In this document: positions 39,520 to 51,954 of the stretch, one piece after another
How positions within the stretch are numbered: position 1 is the stretch's first letter
Layout of the letters: every line of letters begins with the position of its first letter
Source: Sapria himalayana
Lineage: Eukaryota; Streptophyta; Magnoliopsida; Malpighiales; Rafflesiaceae
Direction: 5' to 3'
Assembly: GCA_029783825.1 (NCBI GenBank)
Contig: JAREIK010016270.1
Span: 79,679 to 143,678, forward strand
Length of the DNA stretch: 64,000 bases
Position numbers and translations under genes: made by a program
Notes under the pieces: model-generated
The model's database searches: none
Seen by the model: the letters and a program-made list of their open reading frames with translations, nothing else
What the model was told of the DNA's origin: nothing

Positions 39520-41386
39520 ATGGTGCCTAAAGGACGTGGTCATGGTGGAGCTGGACGTGGACACAGAAATGAACCAATTTCAACTAGTATGTTACATAAT
39601 GTTACAGAATCAATACCATCTCATAGCCACCATATCCTGCCTTTAACATCACAATCACCATCTCCATTTTTATCACCATCACCATCATTGAGACCTCTAC
39701 TAACACCTTTATCAGATGTAAGCCCATGACTGATTGTGCTTCCTGCGGACACTTTTGATCCATCTCAATCTTATATACCACAAATTACACCGATTGTTCC
39801 CCCATTTACAATACAAACGACATCATCAAATGCTGTACCTTCCTCTAAAGTCAGTGCAAAGTTAGAAATTGATATTGTCGATGAGAGGTAAAAGAAAAAT
39901 TTAAATTTTGATTTGGAAAAAAAAATTGTGATGTTACTATCAATGGTTTTTTTATATTTTTATGATTTGCTTGTTTTCTATGTTATTTATTCATTTATAC
40001 AGTTTTATTCCATCACACAAGTGTTCGACTATAATTAAAAAGGCTTTCAAGAAAATGGCTAATGTCAAAGCTTTCTCCTGGAAGAAAGTTTCTCAATCGA
40101 CAAAGGAGTCATATTTTAATGACTTTCAGGTAAAAATAAAAAAACAAAAGAATTGAAAAATAATTATCTAATTACTTAACTTTTATGTTGGTTGTTATTC
40201 AAGCAGTAAATAATTATGTTCTTGTTGTTAATATAAATTCTTTTGTCATTTTTTTTATAGAATCAGTGCTCATGGCCACCTAAATTTAATGGAAAGATAA
40301 AGTCATTATGGGAGATCAAAGCAGCTCAATGGTATTCTGATTTTATTCATAAATTAAAGAAAATTAAAGAAAGGCTAGATTTTATATCCGAGTAAGACTG
40401 ACCCGAGTGGCTTAATTATTGGGAGGAGCCAGATGTGAAGAAAAAATCAGATATTGCCAGCAAAAATCGCTGAAGTGAGGTTGTTGGACTAGGTACAGAA
40501 ATCTGTCGACACACAGGAGGTTCAAAGTCGAGCATCGAGCATGCTCGAGATTTGGTAAAAATTTAAAATTCTAAACAAATCTATATTTTGTGGTTGTCCT
40601 AATAGTCCTATAAATATAATCTCTGCATAGTTTAATAATTTTGTTAAATTTTTTTTATCATTTGTTTTTTTATGAATTAATAAAAACATATTCTTAGGCT
40701 GGAGAATTGAGTCGAGATCCAAATTTCTATGAGATTTTCAAGAAGATGCATGTGAAGAAAGTGGATGGTCAATATGTTGACAACAAGTCTCAGATGATTG
40801 CAGTAAGAAATTGTTATATTAATTAGACATTATAAAACTACAATACATTATGAAAATTATTTTGAATGAAAAATTTTTATTTTATTTTTTGTAAATCTAG
40901 AATAGTTTTGTCTCCATTTTATCTTAGGACCTAATGGAGGAACATGTGAATGCTGCTCATCAACAGGTAGAGGGTTCTATGAATCTTGAACCAATTGACT
41001 ATGATCCAATTTATTTAAAGATAATTGGAGGTCGAAAGAAGCAGCGAGTGTATGGAATCGGCTCTAAGGGAGTGGCATTTTGTTGTAGCAGTCATGCTTC
41101 TAATTCATCTATCTCAGCAATGGTGGATGAGGCGTCGAACAACAAGCACATGAAACAAATGAATGCAATGTAGATATGGAGACCGAACTAAAAATGAAGG
41201 ATGTACAGATAACTAATTTGATGGAAGAAAAGCAAGAAATTAAAGAAACTTAAAAGCTATGCAACAGTAGAAGTCCTATATGGAGTCACAGTTAGCGACA
41301 TTGGCACATCAAATAGTATTACGAGATCTAGCTATAAATCATTACAGGAAAGGCTAGCATTCCATACAAATTATGAGGATGACTGA
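39520..41386 (+). pseudogene. TnpA-like protein (Transposase_24), copy A
   Basis: The start is the ATG at 39,520 (MVPKGRGHGGAGRGHRNE), 140 bases after TNP2. A Ser/Pro-rich segment leads to FKKMANVKAFSWKKVSQSTK. The Transposase_24 core has WPPKFNGKIKSLWEIKAAQW, WLNYWEEPDVKKKSD, HTGGSKSSIEHAR, ELSRDPNFYEIFKKMH and VDGQYVDNKSQMI. A last exon carries GSMNLEPIDYDPIYLKIIGG and GIGSKGVAFCCSSH. Four GT...AG introns are visible: 39,888-40,002; 40,130-40,260; 40,555-40,697; 40,803-40,927. In-frame stops (a TAA in IKET*KLCNS of the coiled-coil tail and a TGA after KNR) disable it. In En/Spm the partner protein binds the subterminal repeats; that role here is inferred from the family. Confidence 0.82.
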
Positions 41387-41739
41387 GTATAAGAATTATT
41401 TCTGAACTTAATCTATTTTTGTCTCTATGTAGTAAATAATTATGATATTTTGTTGCAAGTATCTATTTTTTTTATTTTAGTTTTGTTCTTTACTTTTTTG
41501 ATTAACCAAATTATGAATCTTTGCAGGACACATTATGTGAGAGAAAAGAAAAAATTTTGATATAAATCATTCAGACATTTCCACGGTCCTTCCAATGCAT
41601 GGGTCCCATATTTACCGATTTCATATTTATCAAAAGGAGTGCTAGCTTATCTTATCTTTATTTTTCTAAAATCATTATATTTTTGCACTCTCTTTATCTC
41701 TAAATATAATTGTTGGACTTCTTTTGGATTTTTGGTGAA
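41387..41739 (+). other. 3' flank of TnpA-A, conserved in inverted form in element B
   Basis: An AT-rich non-coding segment with CCACGGTCCTTC and ATGGGTCCCAT...ACCGATTTCA. The same order occurs inverted at 45,036-45,351. It probably holds the 3' UTR of the TnpA-like transcript. No terminator can be defined. Confidence 0.5.
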
Positions 41740-43862
41740 GCTGTATGAGAATAAACATTAATTTGTGTTTGTTCATGTCTATAATATTTGTTTTTATATA
41801 TATGTGAATATGTTTTTGAGTCTCTTAATTTTTTGAGTAGAGTTTTAGACTATTATAGGTATGTAAAAGCCCATAATCAGCAGTGGCAACAGCGAAAGAG
41901 ACGAAAACAATGGATATGGTGGCAGCGATGGTAGCATCTACAGCATCTGCAGCATCAGTAGTAGCGGTTGAGGCAAAATCAGCGGCAGCTATGGCCGCTG
42001 TGGCAGAAGTGGCAGCAGTGGCAGAAAAGGCAGCAACGGCAGTAGTGGCAGCACCCATAGTAGCGGCTTCGACGGTACTAGTGGAGGCGGTATGAGCATC
42101 ACTAGCAGCACCGGCTACCATGGTAGCAGCAGCGACAACATCAGCTGCCACGATAGCGGCAGGGAAAGCACCGACAATGGCAGCAGCAACAGTAGAGGGA
42201 GCAGCACCAGTGGGAGAGGCATCGACAGTGGCAGAGGTAGCAGCAAAGGTAGCGGCAGCGGCACTAGTGGTAGGAGCAGCAGTGGCAGTAGCAGTAGGAG
42301 CGGCAGTGGTAGCGAGAGTAATAGTGGTAGCGGGAGTAGCAGCGGTAGCGGGAGTAGTAGCAATGGCAACATATGTGGTATATAGGTACGTATATAGTCG
42401 GTATATACATACCTATTATACTATAGTATTTTATGTACATATATACTGGGTATATATATGTACCCAGTATATATGTACGCATAATTCTGTAGTTTATATG
42501 TACATATACTGAAGTAATAACTGTACGAGTGAAATGCTAGTATATATGTACATATTTACTCCAGCAATAAATATTTATCAAAACATAGTTATTTTTTATT
42601 TATTTTGTTTTGATTGGGTAGTTTAAATTTCTTACAGATATGGTACCACATTATTTTCCTTACAAAGCTTGTATAAATGAACACATATTTCAACAAACAT
42701 GAAGCACCGTGACTCTGATAGCATTTTTGCAGTGGAAAGTTGGTGATCGGAGGAGCATTAGGAGAGAAAGCAACATCAATGTATTGATAGATTATACTTT
42801 ATGCACATTCGGTAGATACATTGATTAATAAGATGTAATATAATTTTTAATATTTTTTTTGTTTTTGTTATTTAATATATTGTTTTAGAATAAGTTATTG
42901 AATGAAATTTTTTTAATTTAAAATTTTCATTTATTGTTTCTATTTTTAGTAAATTTATTTTTAAAATATTAAATTATTTAATTAAATTTTTTGTAACTGT
43001 ATTACATTCAACTGTAATTTTTGTTTTATCATGTCTATAATAACTATTTTTATATATCTGTGAATATGCTTGTATTTCTCCAATATTTTTGGGTAGAGTT
43101 TTACCCTATTATAGGTATGTAAAAGCATATTATCATCAGAGGTAGCTGCGGTAGTGACGGTAGCAATGGCAGCAGCAATGGTAGTGATGGCAAAATAGGT
43201 AGTGGCGCAAGAAGTGGCTACAGCGGCAGTGGTAGTAGCAGGGCCAGCAGCATCGTCAGCATGGGTGGCACCAGCTGCAGTGGTAGCCATGGTAGCGGAG
43301 GCAATGACTGCAGCGGAGGCAGCTGAGGTAGCTGAGGTAGCTAAGGCATGGAAGGTAGTGACAGCAGCCGCGGCAGCAACGACAGTAGTGGCAACTGTTG
43401 CAGCAGAGGTATCGAAGGATGCGGAGGCTGCGGCAACATTTTCTATAGCAATGGCTGCAGTAGTAGTAATGACAACAATGATAGCAACGGCAGTGGTGGT
43501 ACTGGTGGCAGCGGAGGCAGCAGCCGCAGGGGTGGCAACGATAGCGAGAGCATCATGAACGGCAACAAATGTGGTATATACATATGTATATAGTCAGTAT
43601 ATATGTACATTTAATACTGTTATATTTTATGTAAGTATATACTGTGTATATTTGTACTCGGATTATATGTACACTTAATATTACTGTTATATGTACATAT
43701 ACTATAGTAATATATCTACGAGTGAATTACTAGTATATATTTACATATATACTACAAGATTTTATATGTATCAAAACATAACTTTTTTTCTGACTGAGTG
43801 GTTTAATTTTCATATAAATATGATGCCGCATTGTTCCTCATACAAAGCTTATATAAGTGATG
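41740..43862 (-). repeat. Two inverted GCA/GCT-rich units at the right end of element A
   Basis: These are the reverse complement of the units at 26,455-28,300. The first (about 41,740-42,840) starts in the TGTTCATGTCTATAAT segment, has a trinucleotide core of GGCAGCAGTGGCAGC type (41,880-42,365), then the TACATATATACTGGG block, and ends with GGTAGATACATTGATTAATA. The second (about 43,010-43,862) ends early, at CTTATATAAGTGATGAAA, where subterminal repeats begin. Frames give Ala/Val- or Ser/Gly-rich peptides without domains. Bases 42,840-43,010 are an AT-rich joint. Confidence 0.8.
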
Positions 43863-44050
43863 AAATTTTTAGTTTATCTTGTTATTTTAGCAACGGAATT
43901 TTTCTTTTTTTAGCAAGGGAATTTTCTGTAGCTAATTTTTTAGCTAGGGAAAATCCGTAGCTAATATTTAGCAAAAAGCACTTTATAAAGGGACACGATC
44001 CGTAGCTATATGGGGTTTTTCCCTAGCTATATGGGATTTTTGATGTAGCG
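43863..44050. repeat. Subterminal repeats at the A/B junction
   Basis: TAGCAACGG, TAGCAAGGG, TAGCTAGGG and CCGTAGCTAA motifs (43,895-43,970) face left. After GCACTTTATAAAGGGACACGA (from about 43,978), CCGTAGCTATATGGG and CCCTAGCTATATGGG follow. The second half matches the left terminus at 25,812 (GGGACA, CTAGCTAAATGGGC, AAATGGGATATAGCG) except for a missing block of about 20 bases. I read this as the decayed end of element B touching the end of element A. Confidence 0.6.
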
Positions 44051-45035
44051 AAATATATTATATCTTATTAATCAATGTATCTATCGATTGTGCATAAAGT
44101 ATAATTTATCAATTCATTGACGTTACTTTCTCTCCCTCTATTGTGAAAATGTTGTCCGAGTCATGGTGCTTAATATTTGTTGATATATGTCTTTACTTAT
44201 ACAAGTTTCATACGGAAAATAATGCGGTACCATATCTGTAGAAAATTTAAACCACCAAATAAAATCAAAATAAATAAAAAAAACAATGTTTTGGTAAATA
44301 TATATTGTTGTTATAAATATGTACATTTATACTTGCATTTCACACGTACATATATTACTACAGTATATATACATATAAACTATAGTATATGTACATATAA
44401 ACTATAGTATTATGCGTACATATATATTGAGTACATATATATATTGAGTATATTGAGTACATATAATATTGTAGTATTATATGTACGTATATACTAATTA
44501 TATACATAAGTATATACCACATTTGTTGCCATTATAGCTGCTCCCACTGTTGCTGCCGCTCCTGTCACAGCTACTGCTGGTGCACTTTTTTAGATGCTGC
44601 CACTGCTGTTGTCACTGCCACTGCTATTAGCGCTGCAGCTACTGCTACCACTATCGCTGCCGATGTCACTGCCACTGCCCCTACTGCCAGAGATGCCACT
44701 AGCACCATCGTGGCTACCACCACGGCAGTGGCTACCATGGCTGTCACTGCTACCATCACTGCCTCAACTACTGCTACTACTGTCACTACCGGTGCCACCG
44801 TTGCTCCCGCTGCTGCTGCCGCTGCCACTTCTGCTACGGCCGCTGCCGTCGCTGCAACTGCTACCACTACTGAAAATTGGCTTTTACATACCTATAATAG
44901 ACTAAAACTCTACCCAAAAAATTTAGAGACACAAAAACATATTCACAAATATATAAAAACAAATTTTATAGACATGAAGAAACAAAATTAAAGTTGATTG
45001 TCATACAGCTTCAACAAAAATCCAAAAGATATCCA
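44051..45035 (+). repeat. GCT-rich unit at the 3' end of element B
   Basis: The same unit as those at 26,455-28,300 in the same orientation: TTATTAATCAATGTATCTATCG, CTCTCCCTCT, CCGAGTCATGG, a TACATATATA block, a GCT/ACT core (44,528-44,870), then GGCTTTTACATACCTATAATAG. It is the fifth copy in the window. The Leu- and Ala/Val-rich frames in it are artefacts. Confidence 0.8.
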
Positions 45036-45351
45036 AAAATTATGTTTAGAGATAAATAGATTGCAAAAATAAAATATTTTTAGAATAATGAAGATAAGAT
45101 AAACTTGTCCTCTTTTTGATAAAGTTGAAATCGGTAAAAATGGGACCCATGTACTAGAAGGACCGTGGTAATGTCAGAATGCTTTGGATCAAATTTTTTT
45201 CTTTTGTCTCACATAATGCTGTAATGATTTATAATTTGGTTAATTGGAAAAACAAAGAATAAAACCAGAATAAAAAAATTGAAACCTACAAAAAAATATC
45301 ATAATTATTTGCTACACATACAAAAATAAATAACAGTTCAGATATATATTT
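45036..45351 (-). other. 3' flank of TnpA-B
   Basis: The inverted counterpart of 41,387-41,739, with AATCGGTAAAAATGGGACCCAT and GAAGGACCGTGG on the plus strand. Non-coding and AT-rich. Confidence 0.5.
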
Positions 45352-47238
45352 TCATACGCAATCATCCTCATAATTTGTAGGGAATGTTAGCCTCTCCTGC
45401 GAGGATTCGCAGCTGGATCTCTGAATGCTATATGTTGCGCCAATGCCCCTAATTGTGACTCAATATAGGACATCTGCTGTTGCATTACATTTTTAATTTC
45501 TTTCATCTCATAATTCATTTTTTTAATTTCTTGCATTTCTTCCATCAAATTAGTTATCTGCTCATTTTTATTTTTCATTTCGGTCTTCATAACTACTATA
45601 TGTTCATTTGTTTCTAGTGATTGTTGTTTGACCACCTCATCCACCTTTGCCGAGACAAGTGAATTTAGAAGCATGACTGCTACAACAAAATGCGACTCCC
45701 TTAGAGCCGATTCGGTACACTCGCTGCTTCTTTTGACCTCTTATTATCTCCAAATAAATAGGATCACATTCAATTGGTTGAAGATCCATAGAACCCTCAA
45801 CTTTTTGATGACCAGCTGTCACACGTTTCTCTATTAGGTCCTGAGATAAAATAGAGAAAAAACTATTATAGATATACAAAAAATAAAATAAATATTTTGG
45901 ATTCAACAATTTTTATAATGTACTGTTGTTTTATAAAATCTAATTAATATAACAATTTCTTACATCAATCATTTGAGACTTGTTGTCAACATACTGACCA
46001 TCCACTTTCTTCACATGTATCTTCCTGAAAATCTAATAAAAATTTATATCTCGACCCAATTCATCAACCTAGAATTTGTTTTTATTAAGTCTTAAAAAAC
46101 AAATGATAAAAAAATGTAACAAAATTAATAAAACCATGCATAGATTTTAATTATAGGGCTTTTAGGACAACCAAAAAATATAGAAATGTTTAGAATTTTA
46201 AATTTGTACCAAATGTCTAGCATGCTCAATGCTCGACTTTGAACCTCCAGTGTGTCGATAGGTTTCTGTACCTAGTCCAGCTACCTCATTTCATTAATTT
46301 TTATGGGCAATATCTTATTTTTTTCTTCACATCTGGCTCATCCTAATAATTAAGCCACTAGGGCTAGTCTTCCTCAAATATAAAATCTGGCCTTTCTTTC
46401 ATTTTCTTTAATTTATGGATAAAATCAGAATACCATTTAGCAGCTTTGATCTCCCATAATGACTTTATCTTTCTAACAAATTTGGGTGCCAATTTGTACT
46501 GATTCTATAAATAGAAAAATGATAGAAGAATTTATATTAACTACTAGAACATAATTATTTACTGCTCGAATAATAACCAACATAAAAGTTAATTAATTAG
46601 ATAAATATTTTTCAATGCTTTTGTTTTGTTATTTTTACCCGAAAGTCATTAAAATTACTTTTTTGTGAATTCACGAACTTTCTTCCAGGTGAAAGCTTTA
46701 GAATTAGTCTTGAAAGCCATTATAATTATAGTATAACACATGTGAGATAAAATAAAACTATACAAATAAAAAAATAACATTGAAAACAAGCAAATCATAA
46801 CAATATTAAAAAAACCACTGACAATAACATCAATTTTTTTTTCAATTCATTTTTACATATATCTTTTACCTTTCATCCACAATCTCAATTTCTAACTTTA
46901 TACTGATTACAAAGGAAGGCACAATATTTGATGATGTCATTGGTATTATAAATGAGGGGAACAATCAGTGTAAAATGTGGTGCAGAAGAAAGAGATGGAT
47001 CAAAAGTATGTGCAGAAAGCACGATGAGTGGTGGGCTTACATCTAATAAAGGTGATAGTAGAGGTCTCAAAGATGGTGATGGTGATAGAAATGGAGATGG
47101 TGATTCTACTCTTTAAGTCTGGATATGGTGGCTATGAGATGGTACTAATTCTACAACATGATGTAAAATAATAGATGAATTTGCTTCATTTCTATGTCGA
47201 CGTCCAACTCCGCCACAACCACATCCTTTAGGCACCAT
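45352..47238 (-). pseudogene. TnpA-like protein (Transposase_24), copy B
   Basis: It starts at the ATG at 47,238 (MVPKGCGCGGVGRRHRNEA), followed by the Ser/Pro segment (SPSPFLSPSPSLRPLLSPLL). The Transposase_24 core is fragmented over 46,700-45,960. The last exon (about 45,841-45,352) keeps GHQKVEGSMDLQPIECDPIY, IGSKGVAFCCSSHASK and, after a small frameshift, a coiled-coil tail (NEHIVVMKTEMKNKNEQITN, MQEIKKMNYEMKEIKNVMQQ) ending AANPRRRG and NYEDDCV. The tail is better preserved than in copy A. Exon-intron order mirrors copy A. Stops in the N-terminal and middle exons make it non-functional. Confidence 0.8.
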
Positions 47239-47378
47239 CTACTGTACAAAATAAAACATAGAACAAAAAATAGGGATATGATGAACAAGCATTTATTTTC
47301 GAATAAAACACACTAATAGGTTTCAACAAAATATAAAAAGTCTTTGATAGTTTAAATTTATAATAAAATTATAACAAT

Positions 47379-50300
47379 TTAATTATCGACATCAATGTCA
47401 TCCTCCAATGGATCTTCTGATATTTTTTCTGATTTTGATAGAAGTTTGAACACATCTTCAGATATAAATTGATCATCTTCAATTTCTATTGTGGCACCAT
47501 TTTAGTCACATAAATTTTATGGATCTTCATCTACATTCAAAGGCTCAATATTATTTATGTCATCTTCCTAGAATGCTGGTGCAATTTCTAAGTCTGCACT
47601 ACTTTTTTACGATGTTGGTACTTCAAATTTTGATCGAGCTTTGATATTGCAAATCACCCACCAATCTCTCTTATCACAAGATTCAATAATATACCTCAGT
47701 GGCTTGAACTGTCATAATAAATGGCTCATATTGATTATATCTGTGTTTTATGGTTAACATTCACTAGCTTATAATCAGAATGAGTCTTCGTGCCCACATT
47801 TCATGTAGGATTAAACGACTCACACTTAAATAATACAAACTTGTTATTTTTGAGTCGAGGATACTCCAACTCAATAACATCTTTGAGTTGACCATAATAA
47901 TTAATCTCATCTGCACAATAACCGAGCCTTTAATGCATACACCACTATTCATTATTATTTTATAAGAATTATGCCCGATTGTTTGAAATTTATATCCATT
48001 AACAAAATTCTCAGGATAGGCTGTCACATATCTAAATGGGCATTTATTTAGATTTTGAATAAAAATATTTGAATCTCCATTTGAAGGATCAATTACCTGT
48101 GACATAACTTAAAAATGATATTAACAAATAAAAGATACTAAAATTAAATAATTCAAAAATATAAAACTTAATTATTCTCACATAATTTTTTAACCAATTC
48201 ACAAATTTAGTTTCTAGCATATAATCGACATCATTGCTAGAAATTGCTGGATGCTTATATTTTAACTACTCAACATAAATACTCAACAAATATAAAAAGA
48301 GAGAAAAAAAATGTATATCAATTTTTAAGAATTCTATTAAAGATAAAATCAAACTATGATTAAACATGCAACCATTTTGGGTATACATACTCAATATATG
48401 GTGCAACCTCCTCACAATTAAGTAAAACATAGCTTCGGGTTGCTTTGTACTCTTCATTTGTCATACATCTTTTCATTGCTCTTCCAAGTGCTCTTACATG
48501 GTACTTGAAGATAGATAGTTTGTCCACGGAATCATCTTCTACCATCACATGACCTTCATCATTATGTGGCACATTAATATTCTTTGTATTGACATGATCC
48601 TTAAAATAATAAGAACAAAATGATGATGCTTCTTTTACTAAATATGTATTGCAATTGAACCTTCAACTTTTGCCTTGTTTCTAACATTTAATTTTAACTT
48701 ACGAAGATACCTACATCCATAATGTTAGGTTCAATTAGATTAAATAACAATAATACTTAAAGTACTAAATAATAAAACACATCAAATTATATGTATTTAC
48801 CTCTCAAAAAGATACATACACCTGTATTACTCTAGGCCTGCAATCCTTGCTTCATATGCCGAATGGGCCTGCAAATGCTCCATCGAGTCAAAAAAACTCT
48901 GAGCAAATATCTATTCGAGCTTATAAATAATATGTAGAATTTCATTCTCTAGCCTCACCATGTCATCTTTTTTGATTGTGGTTGCAGTTAGCTATTTAAA
49001 AATAAACGAAATTATGTAAGGACCTTCCAAACACTTTGAACAAGTAATTCACGGAATCCATTTGGTATTAATCTCTACATAAATACATGACAGTCATGAC
49101 TTTTCATTCCTAATATCTTAAGATTCTTTATATCCACGCATCTATCAATATTTGACACATATCCATCAGAGAATTTCAAATATTTAACCCATTCACACAA
49201 TATCTGTCTTGGCTTCTTATCAAGTGTGTAAAAATCTTTAAAGAATTTTTTTGTTTCTTCATTCAGTTTCAATTCAGAATGCTGACAGTAATCATTCAAC
49301 TATTGTATTGATTTTAAAGTACCTTTTGTTTTTCCATATACATTAAGGATAGTGTTAAAAATAATGTAAAAAACATATTTTCAATATGTATTACATCTAA
49401 GTTATGACGAATTAAATTGGACTTCCAATAATGCAAGTCCCAAAATATACTTCAATTCCTCCCGCCAAATAATTTGCCTATTGGTCCATTACTTCTAGTA
49501 GTTTCCTTTTCGGTTACCCTCTTTAACCCAAACTATGAATCTCTGTCATAATATCATCTTTTGAATAAACTGCCGGTGAAACTATCTTCACAGTTTTATT
49601 TTTTCGAAATGTAGTTATATTTCTTCGAAAAGGATGATTCGTAGGTAGAAACTTATGATGGTTATCAAACCATGACTATTTACCACTAAATTTGAGGGTA
49701 AATGCGTCAAAATTTGTCATGCAATACTTGCATTCAATTCATCTTGCAATACTCCAGCTAGACAAAATTGAATATGCAGGAAAGTCACTTACCATCCATA
49801 TAAGTGTTGCCCGCATAATGAAATTTTGCTTCTTTGAGATGTCATATGTATTCATGCCAACATCCCATAAATGATTTTACTCTAAATAAGAGGCTGTAAG
49901 AAACATCTAGCATCTCTTTCTGATTTTTTGGCCCTGAAACTAATATTGAAAAAACATATATTGCTTCTTCAGACACAACCACGAAGGCAAGTTAAAGGTG
50001 TCACCACCACTGATCATGTTGAATATTGTTGTCCAGATTGCCTAAATGACTGAAATCAATCAATGTAGAGAACCAAACTCACATTTCGACTTTCAGCCAT
50101 AAAATCTTGATGTATATATTTAAAATGCTTCCAAGCAGGTGAATCTGTTGGATGAAGCATTACCCCTTCTTCAACCACATGCTCAGAATGCCACCTCATA
50201 TCATTTACTATAGCATTTGATGCATATAGTCTCTGTAATCGAGGAATTAATGGAAATAATACATATTCTTAAAGACAACCTTCAATTTTTGTCGCGTATC

Positions 50301-51058
50301 TACAACACTGGGTGCCTTCATAAATTGAGGATGATCACAAAACTTACAGCTAATTAAATCACTATCACCACCACGATATAACATGCATCCATTTAAACAA
50401 CAATCAATTCATTCCACTGGTAGACTCGTTCCTCGTAGTAACTTTTTAGTGTTGTAAAAGTTTTTAGTGGTCAAATTATTATCCAGAACATTTTCTTTCA
50501 TCAGTTCTGTCACCTGATCAAATAATATTTCAAACATAAGGTTTTCTAACTTAATGCTCATTAGTCGAGCCACAAGTGACAATTGCGAATGTGTTTTACA
50601 ACTAGGCAACATCTCTTTATCTGCAGCTTTAAGTATTTCATAAAATTTTTGAGCTTTAGGATTAGGTGGTTCATCCATATAATCTGTATTGAAGTCAGCA
50701 CCAGCAGCTTCTATGATCATTCTATGAAATGCGTTTGATGATTCTTCACCACAAGAAAATGATTCAATGCCCTCTTTTTGGTCAATATTTAGAGCCATTG
50801 TACTTTCCCCATGATAAAGCCAAACAAAATATTTTGGCACAAAGCCATATTTAGCCAAATGATATCTTATAGTATTTGCATCACAAAATGGGATATTCTA
50901 AACACTTGTGATGATTATATGGACATTTAATTTTTTCTTCATCCTTCAATCTCGATTGACTACATGAAAATTGATGAAAGTTTCAAGCCTAGTCAAAAAT
51001 CTTGATTCAAAAATCCATTAAAAATCCATCTATACATCCACTAATGTTTTGAGCTCAT
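47379..51058 (-). pseudogene. TNP2-type CACTA transposase, copy B
   Basis: It starts at the ATG at 51,058 (MSSKH, then WMYRWIFN), an eroded Transpos_assoc domain with FVPKYFVWLYHGES retained. The longest intact piece (50,858-50,409) has MIIEAAGADFNTDYMDEPPN, KFYEILKAADKE and NFYNTKKLLRGTSLPVE of the Transposase_21 region. DUF4218 is seen at about 49,299-48,810 (CEWVKYLKFSDGYVSNIDRC, GMKSHDCHVFM). The region before DUF4216 keeps MVEDDSVDKLSIFKYH and VLLNCEEVAPYIEYVYPKWL. DUF4216 (48,105-47,764) keeps NGYKFQTIGHN and MNSGVCIKG, the uninterrupted site of the MITE found in copy A. Stops and frameshifts occur throughout. The natural stop is at 47,379-47,381. Confidence 0.87.
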
Positions 51059-51299
51059 TTTGCCATGTTTTATTTACAAAAAATAATGTCCAATCATTAT
51101 TTTGAATAAAACATTCAATTATTTTAAAATATACAAATAATTAAATAAAATTACTTACAAATGAATATTTAAAAATTAAATATTGTGAATATCGAGGCAA
51201 TCTGTTTGCAAAATCTACATTAATAGATAAATCAATTTTTAGCACGATAAAGATTAATAGATATAACGTTTACACTAGATAAAGGGTGCAAAATGTGAT

Positions 51300-51565
51300 A
51301 ATGCACTAGAAAAAAAAGCAAAAAAAAGATATTTAATGTTTGAAGGAGGAGAGGGAGGGAGAGAGCGAGAGAGAGAGAGAGAGAGAGAGATAAGGTGGGG
51401 AAAGAGAAAGGGGCAGAGAAATGGGAAGACATGGGGGAAAGAGAGAGGAGAGAGAGAAGGAGGGTGAGAGAGGGGAGAGAAAGGGTGAAAGGTAGAGAGA
51501 GGGAAATATAGAGATGAAGACAGAGAGATAGAGAGAGAGAGAGAGAGAGAGGGAAAGTGAGAGAC

Positions 51566-51596
<31 letters not shown>

Positions 51597-51725
51597 ACAA
51601 GCAAGAAAGGAGAGCCAAAAAAAAATAACACAGAAAGAGTGTGTGACACATAAAGAAAAAAAGGAATAGAGAGACTTGAAGAATTAGAGAGGGAGAGAGA
51701 GACATAGAGTGTAGTGTTAGAATGA
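51300..51725 (-). promoter_or_regulatory. GA-rich leader upstream of TNP2-B
   Basis: A block of GAGAGA / GGGAGAGAG on the plus strand (CT-rich in the gene's direction), mirror of 34,640-34,970. It lies about 240 bases upstream of the TNP2-B start. The long Ser/Leu frames across it are low-complexity artefacts. A leader or promoter role is inferred from conserved position only. Bases 51,059-51,299 and 51,726-51,954 are AT-rich without features. Confidence 0.5.
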
Positions 51726-51954
51726 AAAATTATATAGAAGATAATGTAATTTCTTCTGTATAAACCTATCAATATTACATTTTTTGTCATACATAACTTC
51801 ATATTTGAGCCTGAGGCCTAAGGGCTAAGATTAGGTAAGAGTATGACCCTTACTTGTATTATACCATATATGAGCCTGATCAATGGAGACTCTCATGCTA
51901 CGTGCTTACATATTGTTGATATTATATCTTTTGCCATTTAATTTCAAATTAGTT

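Larger units (their letters stand above)
25812..43978 (+). mobile_element. Inner CACTA element A (TNP2/TnpA family, plus strand)
   Basis: It is bounded on the left by CACTATAAGAAAAATCC and on the right by TAGCTAGGGAAAATCC-type subterminal repeats that stop at the A/B junction. In order it holds subterminal repeats, two GCT-rich units, an AT-rich spacer with a solo LTR, an AT minisatellite, a CT-rich block, TNP2, TnpA-like, and two inverted GCT-rich units. Without the LTR and MITE it is about 16.1 kb. The right TIR is not recognisable. Treating A as a separate element is an inference from mirror symmetry with B. Confidence 0.65.

Noticed and set aside
41825..42512. Ala/Val-rich and Ser/Gly-rich frames of 70-130 codons on both strands
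   Set aside because: They lie in GCA/GGC trinucleotide cores of the element-end units. Low complexity, with several frames open at once.
43202..43593. 118-codon Ala/Val frame
   Set aside because: Repeat core of another unit copy, with no homologous open frame at 44.5-44.9 kb.
51232..51802. 157- and 175-codon Ser/Leu frames on the minus strand
   Set aside because: Two overlapping frames in GA repeats, no domain. It is the leader of TNP2-B.
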